Assembly: GCA_037903355.1 (NCBI GenBank)
Contig: JBAJFE010000027.1
Coordinates: 248,001-312,000 of the forward strand
From: Trichuris trichiura
Lineage: Eukaryota > Nematoda > Enoplea > Trichinellida > Trichuridae
Length of the DNA stretch: 64,000 nucleotides
Reading direction: 5' to 3'
Shown: positions 20,701 through 28,813 of the stretch, one piece after another
How the letters are laid out: each line of letters begins with the position of its first letter
Position numbering within the stretch: the stretch's first letter is position 1
Made by a program: the position numbers and the translations under genes
Notes under the pieces: model-generated
The model's input: the letters and a program-made list of their open reading frames with translations, nothing else
Told to the model about the DNA's origin: nothing
Databases searched by the model: none

Positions 20701-23700
20701 AATTCTGCCAGAGTTCCTCTTATGTGATTCCCAACGCCCCCGCATGAGGTTCCCATCGCCCCCCTGTGCTCCCTCATCGCCCCCCAGGGACCGATATCGC
20801 CCACTTTGAGAACCTATGCAATAGAATAAAACGCATACAGGTGCTAATCTATTCAGCCGAGCCCCTTATACCCACAGTTCCCGTAAGTCGGCCACTTCCC
20901 TATGTTGACCAGTTTTCTCCAGTCTGTTGAGTGGTCAACTTACCAGGGTCTCACTGTATTTATACGTGTGTATATATAATAGAGGATAGTTATTGCGATA
21001 GATTTACAAAAGCTGATCGTCAGATTCAAGTTCTTTCGCTACTTACAAAGAAATGTACAGAGGAATTCAGAAGAGTACAAACACAAAACTTGATGCTTCT
21101 TTAACGCAGCCTACTCCCGGTACATTATCAATCATCACAGGAGTGCTTTATTCGAGCTATCATTGAGTCAAGCAGAGAAATAACTTTATAGGGTTGTCGC
21201 TATACTATTAATACCTTTTTGCAAGTATCAATTGGATAAATGAAACCGTTGATTGGGCTTTCGTACGTATGTGTGTACATTAACGTAATTGCCATGTATG
21301 AAGTTCTATGTTATTAGTCTTTGACGCTCAACGTTTTCTAATTTTCAGTATGGGTCCATTACAGTTCGTCATATCCATTTCGTCGCGAAGGCTTCCCACC
21401 TTAGCAGTTCGCCGTGCCTATGCTGAAATCGTTTAATACCGCGCAGTTCAAGTTAGTCTTAGCATAATCGTAAGTCTGAACGTATATCAATAACGACATT
21501 GAACCAATGCTTGACCGAAACAGATTAATGAGGAAACTGGCACTAGCAAACCGTCGGGTCTTTACCTTCAGAGCCCGACGCCGGTAACTTCAAAAGAGGT
21601 CAAGTGGGAATGAGGGAAGAGTGGTAGGGCTAACCGAACCGTCACACTGTAGGTTCGGCGGCAACGTTGTGCAGCCCTAGCCTAAGCCTAAACTTCAACT
21701 CAGCGTATCGTGACGCAGCTCGGATCGTTGACCTTCGAAGTTTTCGACGATTCGCTAACTGAACCCCTGGCAATGACAGTGCAACGGAATTCCTCGGTAG
21801 GTATTCCGTGGGTCAATAACAGCACGTCCCGCATATGTTAATTGATGCTCCATTGTGTTGCCCGTTCCAACTGCTCTGCATGCGTTCAGTCTCGCGCAGT
21901 GAACTTTCCTCCTGTTGTTCCGCTAATCCCACTTCACCACGCATTACCGCAGCGGATTACCCTTTGAAGTTGCCGGTGTCGGATTCTGAGGGTAAAGACC
22001 CAAACCGTCACCTCCGCGGTATGGTTCGGCGTTAAATATTTTGATTAAACTTTTCGACTAACGATGGAATGCTCGGACCAAAATGCATCGTAAGTCCGGA
22101 GACTCCTCTGTATTAAGCTTGTCCGACCTAACAGATTTCTAGAAAGAATATTGGGTCTGCTGACCTTATTCATATTTAAGAAGCACTAAATCTATGACTC
22201 ATCAATAGTGCGCTTTTCAGGTTGAGCTTCTTACCTTGCAGCATCAGGATAACTACAGCATTTTATATTTCGATAAGAAAAAGACATAATTGATCTCTGC
22301 GGAAAAAAGATTTCGCTTACCCAGCTTTGACGTAGTCGAGAAATGAGTCCACAACGGTTATGCCAGTTTTAATAATTATTTTGCCTGAATTTTCGTAAAT
22401 AGCTTTCTTTCTCTTCTTCTGTCCATTTATCAGCTGAAAAACAAACAATTCATATTCTCTGAAGGTTCATTTCTGGCTTTAATATTTGACAGGACAGCTG
22501 GAGAAAGTGAACACATTAATAATTTAAATGAAATGTACGGTTTTTTCTTTAACGTGTTTTTAAATCTGTTCTTCTAAAATTTTTTGCGGAATTTTCAGCC
22601 CGTTGTTTATTTAACGTTTATTGCAAAAACGTTCTTTACGAAGCTTTCCGGTCTACCCATGACTCGTCATCAGCGTAATTGCATCGCCCGTAATTGCTGC
22701 ACCGTCTGACCGACTAAGCGGGACTGAAGTCTGACGGCTCAAGGCAGAGCTGACTGCGGACGTCTCTGCGAAAATTGGTCGGATGGAGCGGCTTGCAACC
22801 ATAAAGACCGACCCGACGGGTGGCGCAATTACGTTGATGCCGGGTCATAGGTAGACCCGAAGGCTTTGTAAAGAACGTTTTTACAATAAACGCTAATTAA
22901 ACAACGAGTTGAAAATTCCGCGAAAAATTTTAGAAGAACGAAATGTACAGTTGGACAAAAATACGAAACAAAAGTAGCCTCATTTTTCCTAATAATCCAG
23001 TTACCATCATTTGCACGTACGCTAAACAATAGCGTACTCTATAAGGTTTAAAAATGCGGAAAAAACTGCTTGGAAAACAGCATTTTTTTAGTCACGGCGA
23101 CGAAGAAAGTAGATAAGGTGTTCAAACTGCGTGGGAAGTATTATTTTTAAACATGCGGTCTTCAACATGTTGCCTTTTTTCAGGCATATAACTCGGCGAA
23201 GCCTTTTGCACAAACCTCAAATTGGGCCATCCCGTTCTCACTTGCGGCAATCAAGTCGACAAGGTTAGTTTCGAATTCACCGATCAACGTTTCGCTGCCG
23301 CTGCCGTGCCAGTCAATGCAACGAAAACGCAATGTTCTACAAAGAGAAAAAAAGCATGCAAGCAAGTGCTACTCTGCAATGCAATGTAAGGTGCCGTAAT
23401 GAGGTATCGAAATTAAGTAAAGCAGTTCTCGTAAGTATGCAGCGGTTAATCAAAAACGAAACGCAAAAGAGCGGTTCAATACTAAAGCATTCGATAAATC
23501 AATTTAAAAATTAAAATTCATGCGCAACAGAATTACTGAGGGAGTGCAAACGCCAACGTTTAGATAAATAAAAGGCTGATTAAGAACGCACGCAACTTCA
23601 TTTGCTTTCTATTGCAAAACTGATAACCTCCCTATTTATAGTGTAAGTTGGATGGATCGTTCTAAAAGGCGATACTGTGTCCCCTAAAGCTAAAACTAAC

Positions 23701-24551
23701 CTGTAGTGATCACTACAGCAAAGCTGGGATGTCCCTAAAGAAAACGGTTGCCATACTGGATTCAAGCAACGCTTGGCAACTTCTGTTCGGTAAACAATCG
23801 TCCATGAGGTATCTTCATTGACCCGATAAATGGCCAGTTGGGGACTGGACTTACGCAAAAATCTTTTATTGTCCAAATCCTCAGCCCGAATATTGAACGA
23901 TACCTCTTCTTTCGATTCTATCTGTTCTTCAGCAGTAATTGCTAAAGCAAATGTTTAGAAAACTTAAAAAGCCCATCTACGCATGCCTATGGTTGCTGGT
24001 ACCCCTCCTGGACCATCCAGGAGTACCGACTCGAAACTGGGCTCTGAAACCAATTCTGCTAACGTGCACTCGACTCGACCGAGAAAGTCATGCTTTTCTA
24101 GCTTTGCGCAGGCGGAATCTACATCGTATCTGAGAAAAGATAAAGTTGCGATCCTTCACTAAACTGAAGTCAGGCAACCCAACAAACGCACATTTCAAAC
24201 TTAAGAGACTGTCGTGCTTCAAATTCATAATCAATTGTGAATTTGTGAACGAAATCTGGATTAAGATTGTTCCTCATAACTTCACTACGTTCAGCTTCTT
24301 GCCAGTTCCCTTGCTCTGATTGCTTGAACATGACGCACACTAAATCTTAGCAGTTAACGACTGCACGAGGAACTGAAACTGCTTACTTGGATCAGATTTC
24401 GCGAACTTATCTGTATTTGGCAAATTTCTAAGGACTCAAATTTTCAATGACGAAATTATGCAGAATTAACCCACCGGCATGAAACAGACAGTTCCACGGT
24501 TACATACAAATGAGGTGACGACGAGGCTAATCCAGAGAATAAAGCAGCCAT
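14785..24551 (-). CDS. Copine (C2A-C2B-vWA), complete ten-exon gene
   Basis: Minus-strand exons: 24,551-24,475; 24,427-24,387; 24,339-24,192; 24,129-23,981; 23,941-23,701; 23,336-23,216; 22,433-22,321; 15,725-15,500; 15,462-15,082; 15,027-14,785. They sum to 1,740 nt (579 residues plus stop), the usual copine length. The start ATG is followed by a short Ser-rich lead and VELSVSCR. C2A: DKFAKSDP, then [18 protein letters not shown] and YDVDS...[12 protein letters not shown]2[36 protein letters not shown]. The copine/vWA part: [20 protein letters not shown] (MIDAS DxTxS), [56 protein letters not shown]. Copines bind membranes in response to calcium and recruit partners through the vWA domain. 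C2A ligands look intact; several in C2B are replaced. Intron 9 uses a GC donor. Intron 7 (6.6 kb) is full of transposons; other introns are 37-62 nt except introns 5 and 6. Confidence 0.96.
17710..17930. mobile_element. 221-bp foldback MITE nested in the hAT element
   Basis: Inverted arms of about 60 bp: TACCATATTTCACGGCCTAT at the left and, read on the other strand, TACCGTATTTCACGGCCTAT at the right, continuing through AAGAACACC and CCTAAGTAATGGGTAGTAAT with few mismatches. The ends TA...TA fit an element with TA-including termini. No coding capacity. It is the innermost level of a four-level nest (copine intron, Tigger, hAT, foldback). Confidence 0.85.
18367..18884 (+). pseudogene. hAT (ZBED/Buster) transposase, N- and C-terminal fragments fused
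   Basis: 18,367-18,603 encodes a 78-residue N-terminal part with a BED finger ([13 protein letters not shown]...[12 protein letters not shown]-x2-C ... H-x4-H) and SYYQALKEK. The frame from 18,625 then encodes [20 protein letters not shown] and, to 18,884, [20 protein letters not shown] and [16 protein letters not shown], the hAT C-terminal dimerisation region. The catalytic core between them has been deleted. Confidence 0.88.
19769..20818 (-). mobile_element. Second hAT element inside the Tigger (GGTTCTCAAAC family)
   Basis: Ends CATAGGTTCTCAAAC and CTTTGAGAACCTATG with perfect 8-bp duplication CAATAGAA (19,761-19,768 and 20,819-20,826). Same family as the element at 8,297-9,828 but a different deletion derivative: here only the transposase C-terminus remains, on the minus strand (20,574-20,290; [35 protein letters not shown]). 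The right part again contains the CACTTGGCCTCCTTTGAAGT module. Confidence 0.93.
20957..21546. other. Copine intron 7, unique-looking part
   Basis: Between the Tigger and the 445-bp foldback. AT-rich near 20.96-21.0 kb; no exon, repeat or RNA gene recognised. Confidence 0.5.
21556..22000. mobile_element. 445-bp foldback element with 9-bp target duplication (MULE-like)
   Basis: Inverted arms start GGGTCTTTACCTTCAGAGCC and, on the other strand, GGTCTTTACCCTCAGAATCC, and continue for about 45 bp. The 9-bp duplication CAAACCGTC flanks it (21,547-21,555 and 22,001-22,009), as for Mutator-like elements. The arms contain the TTGAAGTT(A/G)CCGG and GAGGTCAAGTGGG module, and the interior has GCCCTAGCCTAAGCCTAAAC (TTAGGC on the other strand), both also found in the hAT elements. 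No coding capacity. Lies in copine intron 7. Confidence 0.85.
22539..22939. mobile_element. Foldback element with hammerhead-like arms (copy 1)
   Basis: About 400 bp with arms of about 130 bp that pair across the centre. Direct repeat GAAATGTAC lies on both sides (22,530-22,538 and 22,940-22,948). Each arm carries AACGTTTATTGCAAAAACG next to a hairpin ending in the other-strand sequence GAAAGCTTC. This is the same layout as at 48,507-48,860. It lies in copine intron 6. Confidence 0.8.
22640..22673 (-). ncRNA. Hammerhead-ribozyme-like motif, foldback copy 1
   Basis: Read on the minus strand: CTGATGA, a 5'-GAGTC / GACCG-3' partial stem II, then GAAAGCTTC. The core boxes (CUGAUGA, GAAA, and U-H at the cleavage position) are all present, with a two-base-pair stem III without loop, as in minimal dimeric hammerheads. 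Stem II has two mismatches next to the core. The other arm of the element (about 22,834-22,870, plus) has a decayed version, TTGATGC...GAAGGCTTT. Confidence 0.5.
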
Positions 24552-25395
24552 CCTTCCTCAATCGTTCGCCTACAAGAGAAGCATTACAACGAACAATAAA
24601 TTTCGAGACGCAACAACGCGCGCCTTGCACTTCGCAGATCACGAGAAGCTTCTATCAGCTCAGCTGGTGTCCGATGTCAACAATAAAACAACGCCAACAA
24701 GTAGGAAACAGTTCCATACAAAACTACATATCGTCAGATCACTTTAAAACGAAATCTCGTGACGACAGCTTTATTCGGAACGATTAGATAATTGGCTCCT
24801 GATTATCTCTTTAAGGGTACTGTAGTAGCGATGTTTCAATTTCATTTTTATAGCAGTAAATTGTGTTCGTAATTGCATAACGTTTTCGAGCATGTGTTTC
24901 AAAAATGCTAAAGTAAGTTTTGCCCATATACGATTTGTTATGCGTCTTAATGTTAGAAAAAGATAGGCTATGACTTTGAGGATGAATCTTGCTGGTTGTA
25001 ACACAAGGCAAGTGCTCAGCGATTGTTACATCTTTTCCTGACTCTTCGCTTTTGGGTTCTTGCTTGTATTTCAGCTCGCTAAGTTGCTCTTTCGCTAAAT
25101 CCCCGTGCTTGTTTGCTGGGCGTGTGCTGACAGTAATATAGAGCTCCTAACCAAACTCTGAGTGCCGTTCATACAAATTAATGGGCCCAGCTCAGTTCTT
25201 CTGCGCAAGTTGCTGAGCACCAAGTTGAGGAAGTTGTCACCACGAACGCCTGTAAGTCCCATTTTTTCGAAGGTGTATTCGTTGAAGCTTGCGTTTCTAT
25301 TCGTTGTGAGTTGTCGTTGTTTGAGGACTGTGACGTCAGCAAAGAAATTGCGAACGGATCTGTATTGATCGGAATACCGCTGCTGCAAACAAGTA

Positions 25396-25597
25396 ATGAA
25401 ACTGGAAAGAGGCCTCCTTCAGCTGAACGGCGAAAGCTACCTGCCCTGGAAATTTGAGATACAGGCCGTTTTAGAAGCCCGGGATTGCTCCGATCTGGTG
25501 AGTGGGGAGGCTGTGCCCGGTTGTGGGAGATGAAAAGGTCAAAACCTGGTAGAAGAGGAATGCTGTCGCTAGGTGCATCATCTCAGACTCACTAGAT
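25396..25597 (+). pseudogene. Copia gag, N-terminal part
   Basis: The frame starts with MKLERGLLQLNGESYLPWKF, the copia N-terminal signature (LxGxNYxxWKxxMxxxL), and runs to a stop near 25,533; another frame continues to DSLD, where a 452-bp hAT element is inserted. After the hAT element the gag resumes with DLSSCVHPFLKGV. It is inactivated both by a stop and by the insertion. Confidence 0.85.
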
Positions 25598-26049
25598 CAG
25601 CCATTCTCAACCTTTTCTGCGCTAGGCCCACCTTGGAAGGTGTCCTCAGGTGCCAGGCCCCCCCCTTTTCCTATTGGTCGATTAACTTTTGCCTTTTTTG
25701 TATAGGAGCCAGTCAGCTTTCAACGGCAACCTCCTAGGATCAAGTTAATGCAATGATACAATGCGAATATATAGTCGTTAAATCATTTGAAAAGAGCACT
25801 TAGAGTTCTTCGAAACTAACAATGAAACCACTTCGTCGAGTCGAGTGAGAATTTATGCCAATCCTCTATAGAGGACTGGCATAAATTCTCACCCTTCCGA
25901 TCTACCTAACTACGCTTGTTCCAATAAGGCTTCTCAGCTCCCCTTGAGGGCCTCCTACCCCCCCCCCCCTGAAAAATTTTCGATTTCGCCCCCCCCCGAC
26001 ACACTCTCGCTCCCCCTCGGGGCCCCAGGCCCCACTTTGAGAATGGCTG
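25598..26049. mobile_element. 452-bp non-autonomous hAT element in copia gag
   Basis: Ends CAGCCATTCTCAACC and CTTTGAGAATGGCTG; perfect 8-bp duplication CACTAGAT (25,590-25,597 and 26,050-26,057). It contains a 48-bp near-perfect palindrome at 25,845-25,892 and C-rich runs toward the right end. No coding capacity. Precise removal rejoins the gag codons DSLD and DLSS. Confidence 0.93.
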
Positions 26050-27744
26050 CACTAGATGACCTTTCATCATGCGTTCATCCATTCTTGAAAGGCGTCCAAA
26101 GAGATCATGAACACTGTCATCAGGATCAAGGAACAGGCAACGGTGAGCAATAAACTTCTGGTGCCTTCAGAGTTTCATGCGTACACGTGGAAACCTGCTA
26201 TGAATATTGCCTCGTTTATTGCTGGGCTGAACGCCATCGTTAACAAAATGCAGTCATTGAACATTGTGTTAGACGACGCTACAATTGTCGGGGAAACTGT
26301 AAGTCCCTTTCGCCTGAGTGCGACTACTTTCGTCAGTCGTGGAAGCTGTCTGCACCGATGTTTGCGAAACTTTCTGGTCTGACGTCTCAGTTGCTTGCCT
26401 GTAAGTCGGAGCAGTTGCGTCATTCTGCGCGAACAGAAACCGTTGGTAAAGCGCTCGTTGGAAGAGAATTATGTAATTCGTCGAAGAACGCAAACAACGC
26501 GTGCAGGTACAAAAATGTGGTATGCTCGAATTGTAAAAGGAAAAGTCATATCCGGAGGGAATACCGTAACAAAAGGTGCATAGTTACGATTGCACTGAAT
26601 TCGGAAAATGAACGGCCGACCCGTGGTGGTTTCGTCGTACGAACAAACGTGGGATTACGTCAAAAGAGAAATGACGGATGAATCGCTGATCTTGGCGCCT
26701 TTAAACAGATCACGCGTAATCGGCATTCGTTCTCCACGTTTAAAGAAATCGACCATTGCGGTGTGCGAGTGGGTGATGACAAGCTTCTTTACGCTGTTGG
26801 AGTCGGAACTATTGATGTTGAAGTGTGTAACGGAAGAACGCGAGATTTGTCTTCCCTCAATGACGTTCTCTACGTACCTGAATTTGGATCAAGCTGCCTG
26901 TCTAGCCATGGAGCTGCAGCTGCTCGTGGGTACATGGTTACGATAGAAAGCGAGAAAATCTGTTTAGCGAAGAGTGGAAAGACTGACCTGGTTGGACACA
27001 AAGGGGGTGATTTGTACACATTTCTCATTCGTCGACCTCAACCTTTTCTGTCAGCGACGTCCGTTGCCGCTGAAGGCATTTCATTGGAACTGTGGCACCA
27101 ACGATTTGGCCACATTAGCACCGACAAGATTAAAGTGATGGATGAGCGAAGGCTTGTTGATGGACTCCAAATCACAGGAGAGCAGACGTTTTTCTGCGAA
27201 GGCTGTATTTTTGGCTCTATGTCACGTAAGCCGCAAAGGAAGTCATCGAATGACAAAAATTGCCTTCCTGGCGAGATACTACACAGACGTTTGCGGGCCG
27301 TTTACCTGGCCCTCTGTTGGTAATAATCTTTACTTCATCTGCTTTAAGGATGAGTCATCGAGATATTTTAGGGTGTACTTTATGGAACGGAAAGATGATG
27401 TCTTTAAATGCCTAAAGTCCGCGATAAGTGTAGTCAAATGGGAAACAGGACGTGCGGTGAAGCGTCTACGGTCAGACAGCGGAAGAGAGTTTGTTAACAA
27501 GACCGTTAGCGACTTTCTTGTGGAGAACAGAGCCCGCCATATACTCCTGAGTGTAACGGTATGGCTGCACGAGAAAATAGAACTCTTATTGAACAAGCAA
27601 GGTCATTGCTATGGGCCAGAAATCTGCCGAAAGCTTTGAGCAGGAGCTGTACATGTAGCTGCTTATGAATCGCGTACCAAACCGTAAAGAAAACGCTGCA
27701 ACGGCATACGAGCGGTGGTTTGGAAAACGTCTCTCAGTTGGACA
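26050..27744 (+). pseudogene. Copia gag 3' part, protease and integrase, decayed
   Basis: In order: gag continuation (26,107 on), a zinc-knuckle remnant (CSNCKRKSHIRREY, near 26,530), the protease-linker block (LLYAVGVGTIDVEV, VLYVPEFGSSCLS, 26,763-27,020), the GAG-pre-integrase zinc finger (LWHQRFGHISTDKI ... FFCEGCIFG, H-H-C-C), and the integrase core with TDVCGPF (first Asp) and RLRSDSGREF (second Asp), to 27,639. Frameshifts separate the blocks. At 27,745 it is interrupted by a hAT element within the HLRVFGC motif. Confidence 0.9.
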
Positions 27745-27752
27745 TCTTAGAG

Positions 27753-28701
27753 CAGCGTTTCCCAACCTTTTTGGGGCCAGGGCCCCCTTTCGCGACCTTC
27801 AACTTGCCGAGGTCCCCCGTCATTCTCCCCAGCGTAATTCTCCAGCTTCTGTTATCCTCAAATGCGCCTACTGTGGTTACGTTGTTGTGAATTTGTACAA
27901 GTAGTTCAACCCCTGAAACAGGCAGCAGAATATAGAATTGACTTCGCTGCCTACCGTGTATGCCAACGAGAAAACAGTTATCCCGGGCCGTCATTAAAAA
28001 CCTTATTAACCTGCGGATCTTGTCAGCCGCAAATAGGACCCCATCTTTCGCGCTGTGAAAGTTGAGTGTGCGATCAATGGCTGGAAAACCTGCTGATGCG
28101 AAGTCAATGTTGAATTTCTTTTCTACACTAGAGCGAAATGGTTAGTAAGGAAGCCGGCTGCCATATATGGCGAAAGCTCTTTAACCGATATTCGAAACCG
28201 TTAACGCCTTTAATTCTTTAGTTGGCACTGAAGGCGTTCTTTTCGTATTGCTGGACTTAAGCCGGCTAATTGCAGATCAGGGAGCCTTCAGAGTACAAGC
28301 GCCCCACTGAGTTTCCTCTTCCCCAATTTTTTGGGCTATTAGCAATGGTAGCGCAATATGTAAGTCAGGCTGCGATGCTGTTCTCAGGGCTGCGCAACAC
28401 TGAATCTAAATTCGATATTTCCTCAGAGCAAGACGACAGTCGCTTTATCTTACCTCAGTGTGACGACTGGGTGTGGTACAGTGCTACTAATTTATCCACG
28501 TCCGGCTCGATAGTCGTCAGAAGTAATCTAAGGTCGCCTCGCCTCACTATCCTGAACGGCAGATCGCTCTCGTCCTGCGGCACCGACTACCAGGGATCCC
28601 GTGAGGCCCCTAAGCTCCCAGGAACCCCCTAAACCCCCAATTCTTCCCACGGCCCCCTTCAAGTTTTCCAGGGCCCCTGGGACCCCATTTGGGAATCACT
28701 G
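27753..28701 (-). mobile_element. hAT element, internal deletion derivative of the 5-kb family, in copia integrase
   Basis: Ends CAGCGTTTCCCAACC and GGGAATCACTG, perfect 8-bp duplication TCTTAGAG (27,745-27,752 and 28,702-28,709). The 949 bp match the 3' non-coding part of the 5-kb hAT elements (27.76-28.56 kb aligns with 50.61-51.4 kb) plus about 110 bp of the other end; the transposase is gone. Orientation is opposite to the neighbouring full-length copy. Confidence 0.93.
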
Positions 28702-28709
28702 TCTTAGAG

Positions 28710-28813
28710 TGTTCGGCTGCAATGCGTGCATGCCTTTGCCAGCGCAGCACAAAAGCGAGAAAAATAGTGTTTGTTGATTACGGTTGGAGCAATAAGATTT
28801 ATAGGATCTAGAT
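28710..28813 (+). pseudogene. Copia pol fragment between two hAT insertions
   Basis: About 100 bp of copia continue the sequence broken at 27,744 (VFGCNACMPLPAQHKSEKN, the family's FGCxAxxxxPxxxxxKxxxK motif), then the next hAT element is inserted at 28,814 in the middle of the octamer pair ATCTAGAT. Confidence 0.75.

Larger units (their letters stand above)
15851..20956 (+). mobile_element. Tigger/pogo DNA transposon with two nested hAT elements
   Basis: The ends are inverted repeats: CAGTAAAACCCCCGAAGTTG on the left, and on the other strand CAGTGAGACCCTGGTAAGTT on the right, both continuing into GACCACTC. TA flanks both ends. Without the two inserted hAT elements (17,351-19,052 and 19,769-20,818 with their duplications) the element is about 2.3 kb, normal for Tigger. 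It lies in copine intron 7, antisense to the copine. Confidence 0.94.

Noticed and set aside
24479..24787. 102-codon plus-strand open frame
   Set aside because: It is the antisense shadow of copine exon 1 and the upstream region.
25095..25388. 97-codon minus-strand frame at the copia 5' end
   Set aside because: It overlaps the LTR and leader of the retroelement, has no family motif and no support from neighbours.
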